Positions 17,910-24,300 of a DNA stretch of 36,975 bases are shown here, piece by piece. Origin of the DNA: Clostridiales bacterium. GTDB lineage: Bacteria; Bacillota; Clostridia; Peptostreptococcales; Anaerovoracaceae. The notes under the pieces were generated by a model. That model worked only from the letters and a program-made list of their open reading frames with translations. It did not search any database and was not told the DNA's origin. Numbering within the stretch: position 1 is the stretch's first letter; each line of letters opens with the position of its first letter. The DNA lies in assembly GCA_009782285.1 (NCBI GenBank), contig WRJK01000019.1, positions 1 through 36,975 on the forward strand, written 5' to 3'. The translations under genes were made by a program, and so were the position numbers.

Positions 17910-18167
17910 TCAGCGCAGGGCAAAGGATTTGCTCATACCTGACCTTAATGGCTTGTTTGAGGTATTTTTTTCGGGTATCGGAGATACATACGCCCGGTGC
18001 TTTATTGTGAAAAACAATTCGCGACCCTGCCTTTCAAGCGCAAACAGATTGTCTTGCGTCCTATTCTCGCTGTACGTTTCAAACAACTCGTAAAAAAGAG
18101 TCAAGTCCTCTGCCATGCTAAGCATATCTCTATAATCCTCTGGGGAGTATTTGTAATTGCCGATCAT
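17910..18167 (-). CDS. Small uncharacterised protein coupled to the glycosylase gene
   Basis: An 85-residue protein begins MIGNYKYSPEDYRDMLSMAE and has a predicted helical, acidic N-terminal half. Its ATG overlaps the TGA of the upstream glycosylase gene (ATGA at 18164-18167), which favours translational coupling and a real gene. No family was recognised, and there are no cysteines, signal peptide or membrane segment. The last 20 or so residues look less constrained. It converges on the M20 gene, with only 15 bases between the stops. Confidence 0.65.
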   Translation of the reverse strand: MIGNYKYSPEDYRDMLSMAEDLTLFYELFETYSENRTQDNLFALERQGRELFFTIKHRAYVSPIPEKNTSNKPLRSGMSKSFALR

Positions 18168-18826
18168 TGTCTAATCCTCTCAGGCATTCCGCCATGCCTC
18201 CCGCATGTCTCGTTTAGCGGGCACCCCTCGCACACCGGTTTCTTACGGCAGTGCTCTTTGGCGTTTCTTACGATAAGTGCGTGAAAGTTATTGTAGGTCT
18301 CTGCGCTCTGCGGCAAATTGCCTTCGAAGCAAGCTTTTATCTCAGCATAGCCTTTGCCAGCGTCAATCGGGTAACGCTCGCAGAGCCGAACAGTGTATGC
18401 GTCCACCACAAAAGCAGGAAAACCGAATGCGTACAGCAATATCGAATCAGCAGTTTCCGGACCGACTCCCTTAACCTTAAGCAGTTCAGCTCGCAGCTTG
18501 TCTAGGGGCTCGCGCTGCACAGCCTGCACGTCGTAATTGTATCTTGCGAACCACTCGGTCACTGCTTTCAAGTAGCTCGCCTTTTGGTTAAAGAACCCCG
18601 CCGGCCGGATTGTTTCAGCCAATTTTGCATGGCTTGCGTCCGCAACAGCCTCTGGCGTCAGATTCCTTCCGAAGTTGCCGATTGCTTTCTCAACGTTGGA
18701 CCAAGCCGTGTTCTGCGTCAGCACCGCGCCGACCATCACCTCGTAGGGCGTTTCCGCAGGCCACCAGTTCAAATCGCCGTAGCGGGCGAAGAGTGTTTCG
18801 TACATGAATAGCAGGTTTTCGCCCAT
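18164..18826 (-). CDS. Endonuclease III-related HhH-GPD DNA glycosylase (4Fe-4S)
   Basis: The 220-residue protein has the HhH-GPD fold of base-excision glycosylases. The helix-hairpin-helix reads LKVKGVGPETADSILLYAFG, and VVDAYTVRL supplies the catalytic Asp. A C-terminal C-x5-C-x2-C-x5-C motif (CRKKPVCEGCPLNETC) would hold an iron-sulfur cluster. In E. coli endonuclease III the hairpin GVGRKTA has Lys120, needed for lyase activity; here GVGPETA has Glu. This points to a monofunctional glycosylase of the MagIII-like branch, which removes alkylated bases, rather than true Nth. The ATG at 18826 follows AGGAGG at 5 bases. It is transcribed divergently from the MarR operon and is followed by a coupled 85-residue protein. 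Confidence 0.88.
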   Translation of the reverse strand: MGENLLFMYETLFARYGDLNWWPAETPYEVMVGAVLTQNTAWSNVEKAIGNFGRNLTPEAVADASHAKLAETIRPAGFFNQKASYLKAVTEWFARYNYDVQAVQREPLDKLRAELLKVKGVGPETADSILLYAFGFPAFVVDAYTVRLCERYPIDAGKGYAEIKACFEGNLPQSAETYNNFHALIVRNAKEHCRKKPVCEGCPLNETCGRHGGMPERIRQ

Positions 18827-18859
18827 GTCGGCCTCCTGTGCGCCAATATTGCTACGGCT

Positions 18860-18888
18860 ATAGTATCACTGTTTTGTGAAAAACTCAA
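18860..18888 (-). promoter_or_regulatory. Promoter of the glycosylase gene
   Basis: On the minus strand TTGAGT (18883-18888) and TACTAT (18860-18865) are 17 bases apart. It is back to back with the MarR promoter; the outermost CGGTACC site (18906-18912) lies just upstream of its -35. Confidence 0.6.
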
Positions 18889-18905
18889 TAACAAAAATTT
18901 TTTCA

Positions 18906-18971
18906 CGGTACCTGTAAAAAAACGCTTGACAAAGCTAACGGTACCTGCTAGAGTATATCTGACGGTACCGT
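18906..18971 (+). promoter_or_regulatory. MarR-operon promoter with three CGGTACC operator-like sites
   Basis: TTGACA (18926-18931) is followed after 17 bases by TAGAGT (18949-18954). CGGTACC occurs at 18906-18912, 18939-18945 and 18963-18969. The last is the perfect palindrome ACGGTACCGT. One site lies upstream of the -35, one in the spacer and one just after the -10, an arrangement suited to repression by the MarR protein encoded next. Binding is inferred. Confidence 0.7.
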
Positions 18972-18995
18972 TAATATTTCTTGGAGGGTGCGCAC

Positions 18996-19508
18996 ATGAC
19001 AAGCGAACTTTACGAAAAGCTGACACAGCTTCAATGGCTGCTCAACAAGCAGCAGATACGCGCTTGGGCCGTTAACGGCCCGATGGCAGACACAACGCGG
19101 GGGCAGGGGCGGATTCTCGCCGTTCTCAAGCTGAAGGACGGCATTAGCACCAAAGACCTGTCCTATCTTTTGGGGCTCCGCATCTCGTCGCTTAACGAAC
19201 TGCTTTCAAAGATGGAGAAAGGCGGCTACGTTACTCGCGAGCCGTCCGAGCAGGACAAACGGGTGATGCTCGTGAAACTTACTGAAAAAGGCAGAAACAA
19301 ACAGCAGCAGGAAACTTTTGGCATAAGCGACGTCTTCTCTTGCCTGTCAGAGGAGGAGCAAGAGTTGTTGGGCGAATACCTTGACAGGATTATCGCAGCA
19401 CTACATGAAAGGTTTGGCGCCCAAGGCGATGAAATGCTGGAAAAGATGGAGGCCCTCAGAGAGCGGTTCGGCAACATGGGCGGATTCTTTGGCGGGCGCG
19501 AGCGATGA
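18996..19508 (+). CDS. MarR-family transcriptional regulator
   Basis: The 170-residue protein has a winged helix: a GRILAVLKLKDGISTKDLSYLL helix pair, the recognition segment RISSLNELLSKMEKGGYVTR and the wing EPSEQDKRVMLVKLTEKG. MarR dimers bind palindromes and usually repress their own operon until a ligand or stress releases them. The start at ATG 18996 follows GGAGGG (18983-18988). Its stop overlaps the antiporter start (ATGA), so it probably controls that antiporter through the CGGTACC sites. The C-terminal Met/Gly/Phe-rich tail is unremarkable. Confidence 0.9.
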   Translation: MTSELYEKLTQLQWLLNKQQIRAWAVNGPMADTTRGQGRILAVLKLKDGISTKDLSYLLGLRISSLNELLSKMEKGGYVTREPSEQDKRVMLVKLTEKGRNKQQQETFGISDVFSCLSEEEQELLGEYLDRIIAALHERFGAQGDEMLEKMEALRERFGNMGGFFGGRER

Positions 19509-21505
19509 TCGTATTCAAGTTCGTTTTGATAATGCTTGCGGCGGTGCTCGTGTCAAACCTGATAAGCCGCATAGTCCCCGCACTTTCTGCGCCGCTTGTG
19601 CAGATCGCCCTCGGCGTGGCCATTGCTTTGATCTCTTTCGGCGCGTTTAGTTTTGAATTTAAGCTTGACCCCGACCTGTTCTTCGTGCTGTTCATCGCCC
19701 CGCTTATTTTTTACGCAGGCTACACTGCTGACAAAAGAACATTGTGGGGGATGAAGAGGCCGATTTTGGGGGCAGCTGTTGGATTGGTGATAACCACAGT
19801 AATCGCAGTAGGGCTTTTTGCCCACTGGCTCGTTCCTGCTGTCCCGCTTGCGGCTGCGTTTGCCCTGATTGGCGCACTGGGCCCTACTGACGACGTCGCC
19901 GTCATCGCAATTTCAAAACGCGTAGCCGTACCGCCTAAAATCATGGGCATATTGAGCGGCGAGTCGATCATCAACGACGCTTCAGGCATCGTGTGCTTCC
20001 AGTTCGCCATCGCTGCCATGGTGACGGGAAATTTCTCCTTAAAGCTGGCGTCGCTCCAATTTGTCCTGCTTGGCATCGGCGGCTTGCTTGCCGGCGCCCT
20101 CATGACTTCGATAAAGTCTTTGGCAATCAAAAAACTGCGCTCCCTTGGAATGAGGAACGTCACTTTGCGCATTTTGATCGAGGTGCTGACCCCGTTCATT
20201 GTCTACATGGTTGCCGAAACCTTGTGCGTCAGTGGCATCCTCGCTGTTTTCGCAGCGGGCATAACCCATTCCTTCATGCGGGACAAGTTCAACCCCGAAA
20301 CAGTGCAGCTGCACATAGCACTGGACAGCGTGTGGGAGTTCCTGACGTTCACGCTGGAAGGGCTTGTGTTTGTGATGCTCGGCACTCAGCTTCCGGGAAT
20401 ACTAATGACAGCCGGCAGCGGCGCATTCCCAATAGGCGGCCTCGCAATAGCCGGCCTCGTGCTTTTGCTCACGCTTGTTTTCGCAGTTTTGAGATTCCTC
20501 TGGTGGCTTGTTTTCGTTCGTGAGGAGACATACCAGGAAACCGGCAGCCACATTGGCGCTATAAAGGCGGCTCTTGTCTTTGGCCTTGCCGGGCCTCGCG
20601 GCACTGTCACAATGGCCAGCGTGATGTCGATCCCCCTTTTGCTCGAAAGCGGGGCGGCGTTTCCCCAGAGGGACCTGATTGTCCTGCTGGCAAGCGGTGT
20701 CATCGTCGTTTCCATGCTCGTCACGAACTTCGTTTTGCCGCTGATGGTGGGGAATAAGGCCGGCGAAGCCAGGAGTGCAGAGGAGCAGGCAGCTTGCTCA
20801 GAAATAATCCAGGGCGTAATTTCACGCCTCCGAAGCGAAGCTACGGAAGAGAACAGCTACGCCACTGATGTTGTGGTGCGCAGCTACTTAAGGCGAAACA
20901 CGACGGTGCGCGACATCGGGCCGCGCTGGGCGGAAACGCCCATTGAGAAAGAGTTACGGACAAAAGTCCTGCTTTGGGAGAAGGAAAACACCGCTGCGTT
21001 TCTTGAAAGCGGATTCGTCGACAGAACTGCCGCTGAGCATTTTTTGAACGTTCTCGACGAACGGGTCGAGTCCGTGGGGCGCAGGAGAAAAACAAGCTAT
21101 GGCAAGCGGGCTATCTGGGCACTGACGCATCTGGTGAAGCTGAACCATAAAAACAGAACATTGCCTCAGCGAAGCGATTTTGAGGCGATCATATCTTCAA
21201 ACGCCCAGTATGTGATTGAAAAGCTGGGCGAGGCCAAGAACGAAGAAAATGCGCAGATTGTGGACAAACTGGCGGCTGAGTTCGAGCTGCTGTCTGTGAT
21301 AAGCCGGGGCAGGAACCACGCGAGGGATGGCGCCTCCGGCAGCAGGGAGGAGCCCGCTGTCCTTGAAGTGGTGTCGCGGGGCTTTTCCATTGAGCGCGAG
21401 CTGATACAGGAAATGTTCGAAGCGGGCCAGATTTCAAGGGAAACCGCCAAAGGGATGCGGGCAGACATCCTGACGCTGGAAACTCAGTTGCAGAGCGACG
21501 GTTGA
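19505..21505 (+). CDS. CPA1-family Na+/H+ (cation/proton) antiporter
   Basis: The 666-residue membrane protein has about 12 hydrophobic segments in its first 410 residues and a long soluble C-terminal domain (about 420-666). Family motifs include GPTDDVAVIAISKR (ion-path Asp), SGESIINDASGIV (the conserved Asn-Asp) and AGPRGTVTMAS (arginine loop). CPA1/NhaP proteins exchange internal Na+ or K+ for external H+, serving pH and salt balance. It overlaps the MarR gene by 4 bases, so the two form an operon. The charged, helical cytosolic tail resembles the regulatory extensions of this family. The exact ion cannot be told. Confidence 0.92.
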   Translation: MIVFKFVLIMLAAVLVSNLISRIVPALSAPLVQIALGVAIALISFGAFSFEFKLDPDLFFVLFIAPLIFYAGYTADKRTLWGMKRPILGAAVGLVITTVIAVGLFAHWLVPAVPLAAAFALIGALGPTDDVAVIAISKRVAVPPKIMGILSGESIINDASGIVCFQFAIAAMVTGNFSLKLASLQFVLLGIGGLLAGALMTSIKSLAIKKLRSLGMRNVTLRILIEVLTPFIVYMVAETLCVSGILAVFAAGITHSFMRDKFNPETVQLHIALDSVWEFLTFTLEGLVFVMLGTQLPGILMTAGSGAFPIGGLAIAGLVLLLTLVFAVLRFLWWLVFVREETYQETGSHIGAIKAALVFGLAGPRGTVTMASVMSIPLLLESGAAFPQRDLIVLLASGVIVVSMLVTNFVLPLMVGNKAGEARSAEEQAACSEIIQGVISRLRSEATEENSYATDVVVRSYLRRNTTVRDIGPRWAETPIEKELRTKVLLWEKENTAAFLESGFVDRTAAEHFLNVLDERVESVGRRRKTSYGKRAIWALTHLVKLNHKNRTLPQRSDFEAIISSNAQYVIEKLGEAKNEENAQIVDKLAAEFELLSVISRGRNHARDGASGSREEPAVLEVVSRGFSIERELIQEMFEAGQISRETAKGMRADILTLETQLQSDG

Positions 21506-21583
21506 CAATTGGTAAGTGGTTGTGATGTGGGAAGTTTACGTCGGTGCCTTCTTGTTTTTTTCCATTTTAAATGGCATAATTAG

Positions 21584-21715
21584 CACAAGAGCACTGCGGC
21601 AATTGAGGAAGGCGACATTGAGCTGTTGGAAAGTGTTTGGCAGACATATGGATACCAAACAGGGAATGCGCTAGAAGCACTGGTGGGGAGGGCGTTATGT
21701 CGTTGTGCGCCTTGA
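21584..21715 (+). other. Short coding-like fragment before the TfoX-type gene
   Basis: A 43-codon open stretch without a start reads STAAIEEGDIELLESVWQ and then TYGYQTGNALEALVGRAL before a stop. It looks like protein sequence (helical, balanced composition), but I cannot assign it. It may be another gene remnant. The rest of 21506-21750 holds only a T-rich segment (21538-21570) that is repeated at 22476-22505. Confidence 0.25.
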
Positions 21716-21750
21716 CCCAAACCATATAGTGCACAGATAAGGAGATTTAT

Positions 21751-22008
21751 ATGGGAGAACTTACCACCCTGCCAAACATTGCTGAAAAACTGGAAAAACA
21801 GCTTGTTGAAGTTGGCATTACCACAATCGAGCAGCTTAATGAAGTCGGAAGCCGTGAGGCCTGGCTTCGCATCCTCGCCAAAGACCCTTCTGCTTGTATC
21901 ATGAGGCTTTCCTCCTTGGAAGGTGCAATTCAAGGTGTTAGGTGGCACTATCTTGATGATGACACAAAAAAATCTTTGCGGGCCTTCTATAAAGAGCACA
22001 AAGGCTGA
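21751..22008 (+). CDS. TfoX C-terminal-domain (helix-hairpin-helix) protein
   Basis: The 85-residue protein starts with GELTTLPNIAEKLEKQL and contains VGITTIEQLNEVGSREAW, the helix-hairpin-helix signature of TfoX_C domains. TfoX regulates competence in Haemophilus, but stand-alone C-terminal-domain proteins in Firmicutes have no settled function; DNA binding is possible. The ATG follows AAGGAG (21739-21744) at 6 bases. A collapsed copy of its 3' end lies at 22505-22589. Confidence 0.85.
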   Translation: MGELTTLPNIAEKLEKQLVEVGITTIEQLNEVGSREAWLRILAKDPSACIMRLSSLEGAIQGVRWHYLDDDTKKSLRAFYKEHKG

Positions 22009-22086
22009 TAGAGCATGTCTTCTACCATTCTATGTGTCAATTATTCATGATTTGGCATAAAAATTACCAAATAATTACAAAAGCAG

Positions 22087-22116
22087 TTGCTCTTTTTGGT
22101 TTTCTTCTGATATAAT
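22087..22116 (+). promoter_or_regulatory. Promoter left in front of the tRNase-like remnant
   Basis: TTGCTC (22087-22092) and a perfect TATAAT (22111-22116) are 18 bases apart, only 6 bases before the ATG of the remnant. This suggests the original gene had a very short leader. Confidence 0.45.
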
Positions 22117-22122
22117 GGTTTC

Positions 22123-22442
22123 ATGGGAAAGAAAAAAGACAAACAACTCAATCCCGGTCAGGTCATAATCCCTGCAAGTCATCCAAATCTGCCTGAACCG
22201 CACGAGATACGCGCCGGACAAAACTCAAGTTTGAAGATATTGAGAAAAAGGTGCTAATCGAGATGAAAAAGCGTACTGCTATTAAAAAGGTCATCATAAT
22301 CGACAAATCTGAAAAAGTTCTTGAAAGCTTCCGAATATCCGTCACAAACACCGTAACCATCAAAGATAACCTGATTAGCAAAATGAGGCGACATGGACAT
22401 TTTTCCCTCAGCCGCACGGTCATATTCGGTGTTCAAAACTAA
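22123..22442 (+). pseudogene. Internally deleted CdiA-C tRNase-like (toxin-fold) gene
   Basis: From ATG 22123 the frame reads MGKKKDKQLNPGQVIIPASH followed by PNLPEPHEI and stops after 44 codons. From about 22207 a shifted frame reads RRTKLKFEDIEKKVLIEMKK and RTAIKKVIIIDKSEKVLESF. In intact family members as I know them, these blocks are the N-terminal and C-terminal ends of one protein of about 130-150 residues. The central WEIKSP-type nuclease core lies between them and is missing here. About 60-70 codons have been deleted with a frame change. The family assignment (CdiA C-terminal tRNase-like fold) is from memory of the motif pattern. The tail after LESF, to the stop at 22442, is probably not original. 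Confidence 0.6.
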
Positions 22443-22475
22443 GTAAATATTATACCCTGTTTTTATGAGTAATTG

Positions 22476-22589
22476 ACGTCGATGCCCTCTTGTTTTTTTC
22501 TCATTGGAGGTGCAATTCAAGGTGTTAGGTGGCACTATCTTGATGATACAAAAATCTTTCGGGTCTTCTACAAAGAGCACAAAGGCTAA
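22476..22589 (+). pseudogene. Collapsed duplicate of the TfoX-type gene region
   Basis: Bases 22476-22505 match the sequence upstream of the TfoX-type gene (from 21538), and 22505-22589 match that gene's 3' end (from about 21916 to 22008), with several small indels and substitutions. About 350 bases between the two parts are missing. The result is a non-coding scar with the same final codons and stop. Confidence 0.75.
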
Positions 22590-22605
22590 TAGCGGACAAC
22601 GTAGC

Positions 22606-23931
22606 TTATATCAGACGCTCCCGAATTTTGTTTAACTCGTCTACAAATGCAGGCTTGCGTCTGTACTTTTGCTTAAAATCGTTCAACATCTCAATTGATT
22701 CAGATATAAATCCCGCTTCCGCAAAAGATAAAATGTTTGAACACACTTTGCTGTATGAGTCCCTGCCGTATGCGGCTTCAGCACTTCTGCCGATTTGTTC
22801 GGTAAATACAGCACATGTGTCGGCCGGATATTTTTCCGCGAGCATCTTGCCGTATCTATACACCTGCTCACTGTGTTTTTTTACTTGCTCCAGCAATAAT
22901 GCATGCTCTTCTTCTTTCGCTAAAATCTCCATATATTTCGAATAAGGCAAGTTTAGTTCGCAATTTTTAATCAATTCAGAATACAAATTGTTCCAATCAG
23001 ACTGCTTTTTAAGCAGTGGCGTCAACTTGCTGTAATACTCCAAGTCCCCGCAAAAAAGTATTTTTTCTGCCGTTGCGGCCATTTTGGATTCATTCCCCAT
23101 CATTTCATATATGGAATACAGTTTGTATAGCCAAGGCGAAACGCCATAATTCTGTGTGTATTCAGCTATTGCGTCAATGCAAAGCCGCTCGCATTCTTCG
23201 AATCTTTTATTTGACATCGCTTTGTCAAAAGCAATATCCCTAATTTTCGGAAACCGCAAATTCTCAGCAATAAAATTGACAACTGCGTCCTCATTTTCGA
23301 TTTTTCGGATAATATCCAACCTGATCAGCTTGAACGCTTCCTCGCGCCATTTGAAGTCAAACCTCGCTAAAACACCCTCCAATTCTGCCCGGTTCTCGAG
23401 CGTAACAAACTTCGCTGCAATACTTAACAGCTTATCTTCGTAATCTGCACCATAGTCTTTGCCATCGTCAAGTTCTGCAAGTGCAATACAATTCTTGAAT
23501 ATATACTTTTTGTCTACAGTTTCAACAGCTTTGTCAGCAATTGCAGACATAATTTCAAGGCAATACTCTGCCTTGTCGCTGATTTCGCACTCACCTTGGT
23601 ATTCGAAGTTTTCAAGCAGCTTACGATAAAGCATTTCCGTTTCTGCGAAGGCAAGCCGGACATGCCCCTGTTCGGTACGTTGCTTGATTTCTGCGATAAT
23701 GCAGCTCGTGTCAAGATTTACATAGCCCCACCTGTCACGAGCATAGTAATAATCAGAAATACCATCAAGTAAATCGTCGATTGAGCCTTCAATCTTTTTC
23801 AGCTCTTCCTCAAATTCAGGCTTGCCAAAATGCACATTTACAGCATTCGCAAATTTCGTATCTTTTTTTGCGTATTCTTCGAGAAAATTTAAAAGTTTCT
23901 CTTTGCTCGATTTTTCAAGAAGTTTCCTCAT
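22606..23931 (-). CDS. Uncharacterised 441-residue helical-repeat protein
   Basis: The product is a cytoplasmic, strongly helical protein without signal or membrane segments. The opening LLEKSSKEKLLNFLEEYAKK followed by FANAVNVHF resembles the DUF6880-like region found after SWIM zinc fingers in larger proteins. Later parts look like TPR/HEAT-type helix pairs (AFKLIRLDIIRKIEN, YKLYSIYEMMGNESK). No SWIM motif is present, so it could be a stand-alone form or have lost its N-terminus. The ATG at 23931 has a GGGAG site upstream. It lies between gene remnants, and its composition is more AT-rich than most neighbours. No function can be assigned. Confidence 0.8.
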   Translation of the reverse strand: MRKLLEKSSKEKLLNFLEEYAKKDTKFANAVNVHFGKPEFEEELKKIEGSIDDLLDGISDYYYARDRWGYVNLDTSCIIAEIKQRTEQGHVRLAFAETEMLYRKLLENFEYQGECEISDKAEYCLEIMSAIADKAVETVDKKYIFKNCIALAELDDGKDYGADYEDKLLSIAAKFVTLENRAELEGVLARFDFKWREEAFKLIRLDIIRKIENEDAVVNFIAENLRFPKIRDIAFDKAMSNKRFEECERLCIDAIAEYTQNYGVSPWLYKLYSIYEMMGNESKMAATAEKILFCGDLEYYSKLTPLLKKQSDWNNLYSELIKNCELNLPYSKYMEILAKEEEHALLLEQVKKHSEQVYRYGKMLAEKYPADTCAVFTEQIGRSAEAAYGRDSYSKVCSNILSFAEAGFISESIEMLNDFKQKYRRKPAFVDELNKIRERLI

Positions 23932-23950
23932 TTTTTCTCCCTTGCCATTT

Positions 23951-24055
23951 TTATATATAATCGTACTTGGGCGGCACTATTACTTTGCCTGTTTTGTCTA
24001 CGAATCCCCACTTGCCGTCCATGTTGACTGCTGCCATGCCTTTTTCATTGATATT
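23951..24055 (-). pseudogene. WG-repeat protein C-terminal remnant
   Basis: The minus strand encodes NINEKGMAAVNMDGKWGFVD and then KTGKVIVPPKYDYI before TAA. This is one complete WG (KWG) repeat with its usual DGKWGFVDKTGKVIVPPKYD core. A stop lies immediately upstream in the same frame, so the rest of the gene is gone. It sits directly upstream of the 441-residue gene. Confidence 0.65.
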
Positions 24056-24093
24056 TTATCATTACAAGGTGAAAAATTCAACATGCACAATAC

Positions 24094-24300
24094 TATAATT
24101 GAGGTTAAGCCGTCTCTTGCGTTCAACACGGAAATATGATAAAGTTAGTCATACTTCAGATAGAAGGAAGAGTGTCGCATTATCTTGTGAAAGGACGTGA
24201 TAACACCGGTGCCGCTCATCCCGGACACAAGAGCCGTTTATCAGCGCTGAACGAAATCAGCGAGACAAATAGGAGGGAAACGAAAGGAAAGGAGTTAGTG
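24094..24300 (+). promoter_or_regulatory. -10 element and long leader of the S-layer-like gene
   Basis: TATAAT at 24094-24099 has only a weak -35. The transcript would begin with TTGAGGTTAAGCCGT (24099-24113), the same 15 bases found right after the mgtA promoter (27375-27389). The leader is about 190 nt and contains a perfect CGCTGA/TCAGCG hairpin (24245-24262) shortly before two purine-rich ribosome sites (24271-24277 and about 24288-24294). Long structured leaders often stabilise S-layer mRNAs; no riboswitch class was recognised. Confidence 0.45.

Noticed and set aside
21502-21530. TTGACAATTGGTA at the antiporter stop, like the adhesin promoter
   Set aside because: No acceptable -10 follows at 16-18 bases, and it overlaps the end of the coding region.
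22254-22580. Minus-strand open frame with GYGVCDGYSEAF, resembling a transglutaminase/peptidase Cys motif
   Set aside because: It is antisense to the tRNase-like remnant and the TfoX duplicate, whose plus-strand sequences explain the bases. Nothing else of a transglutaminase is present.
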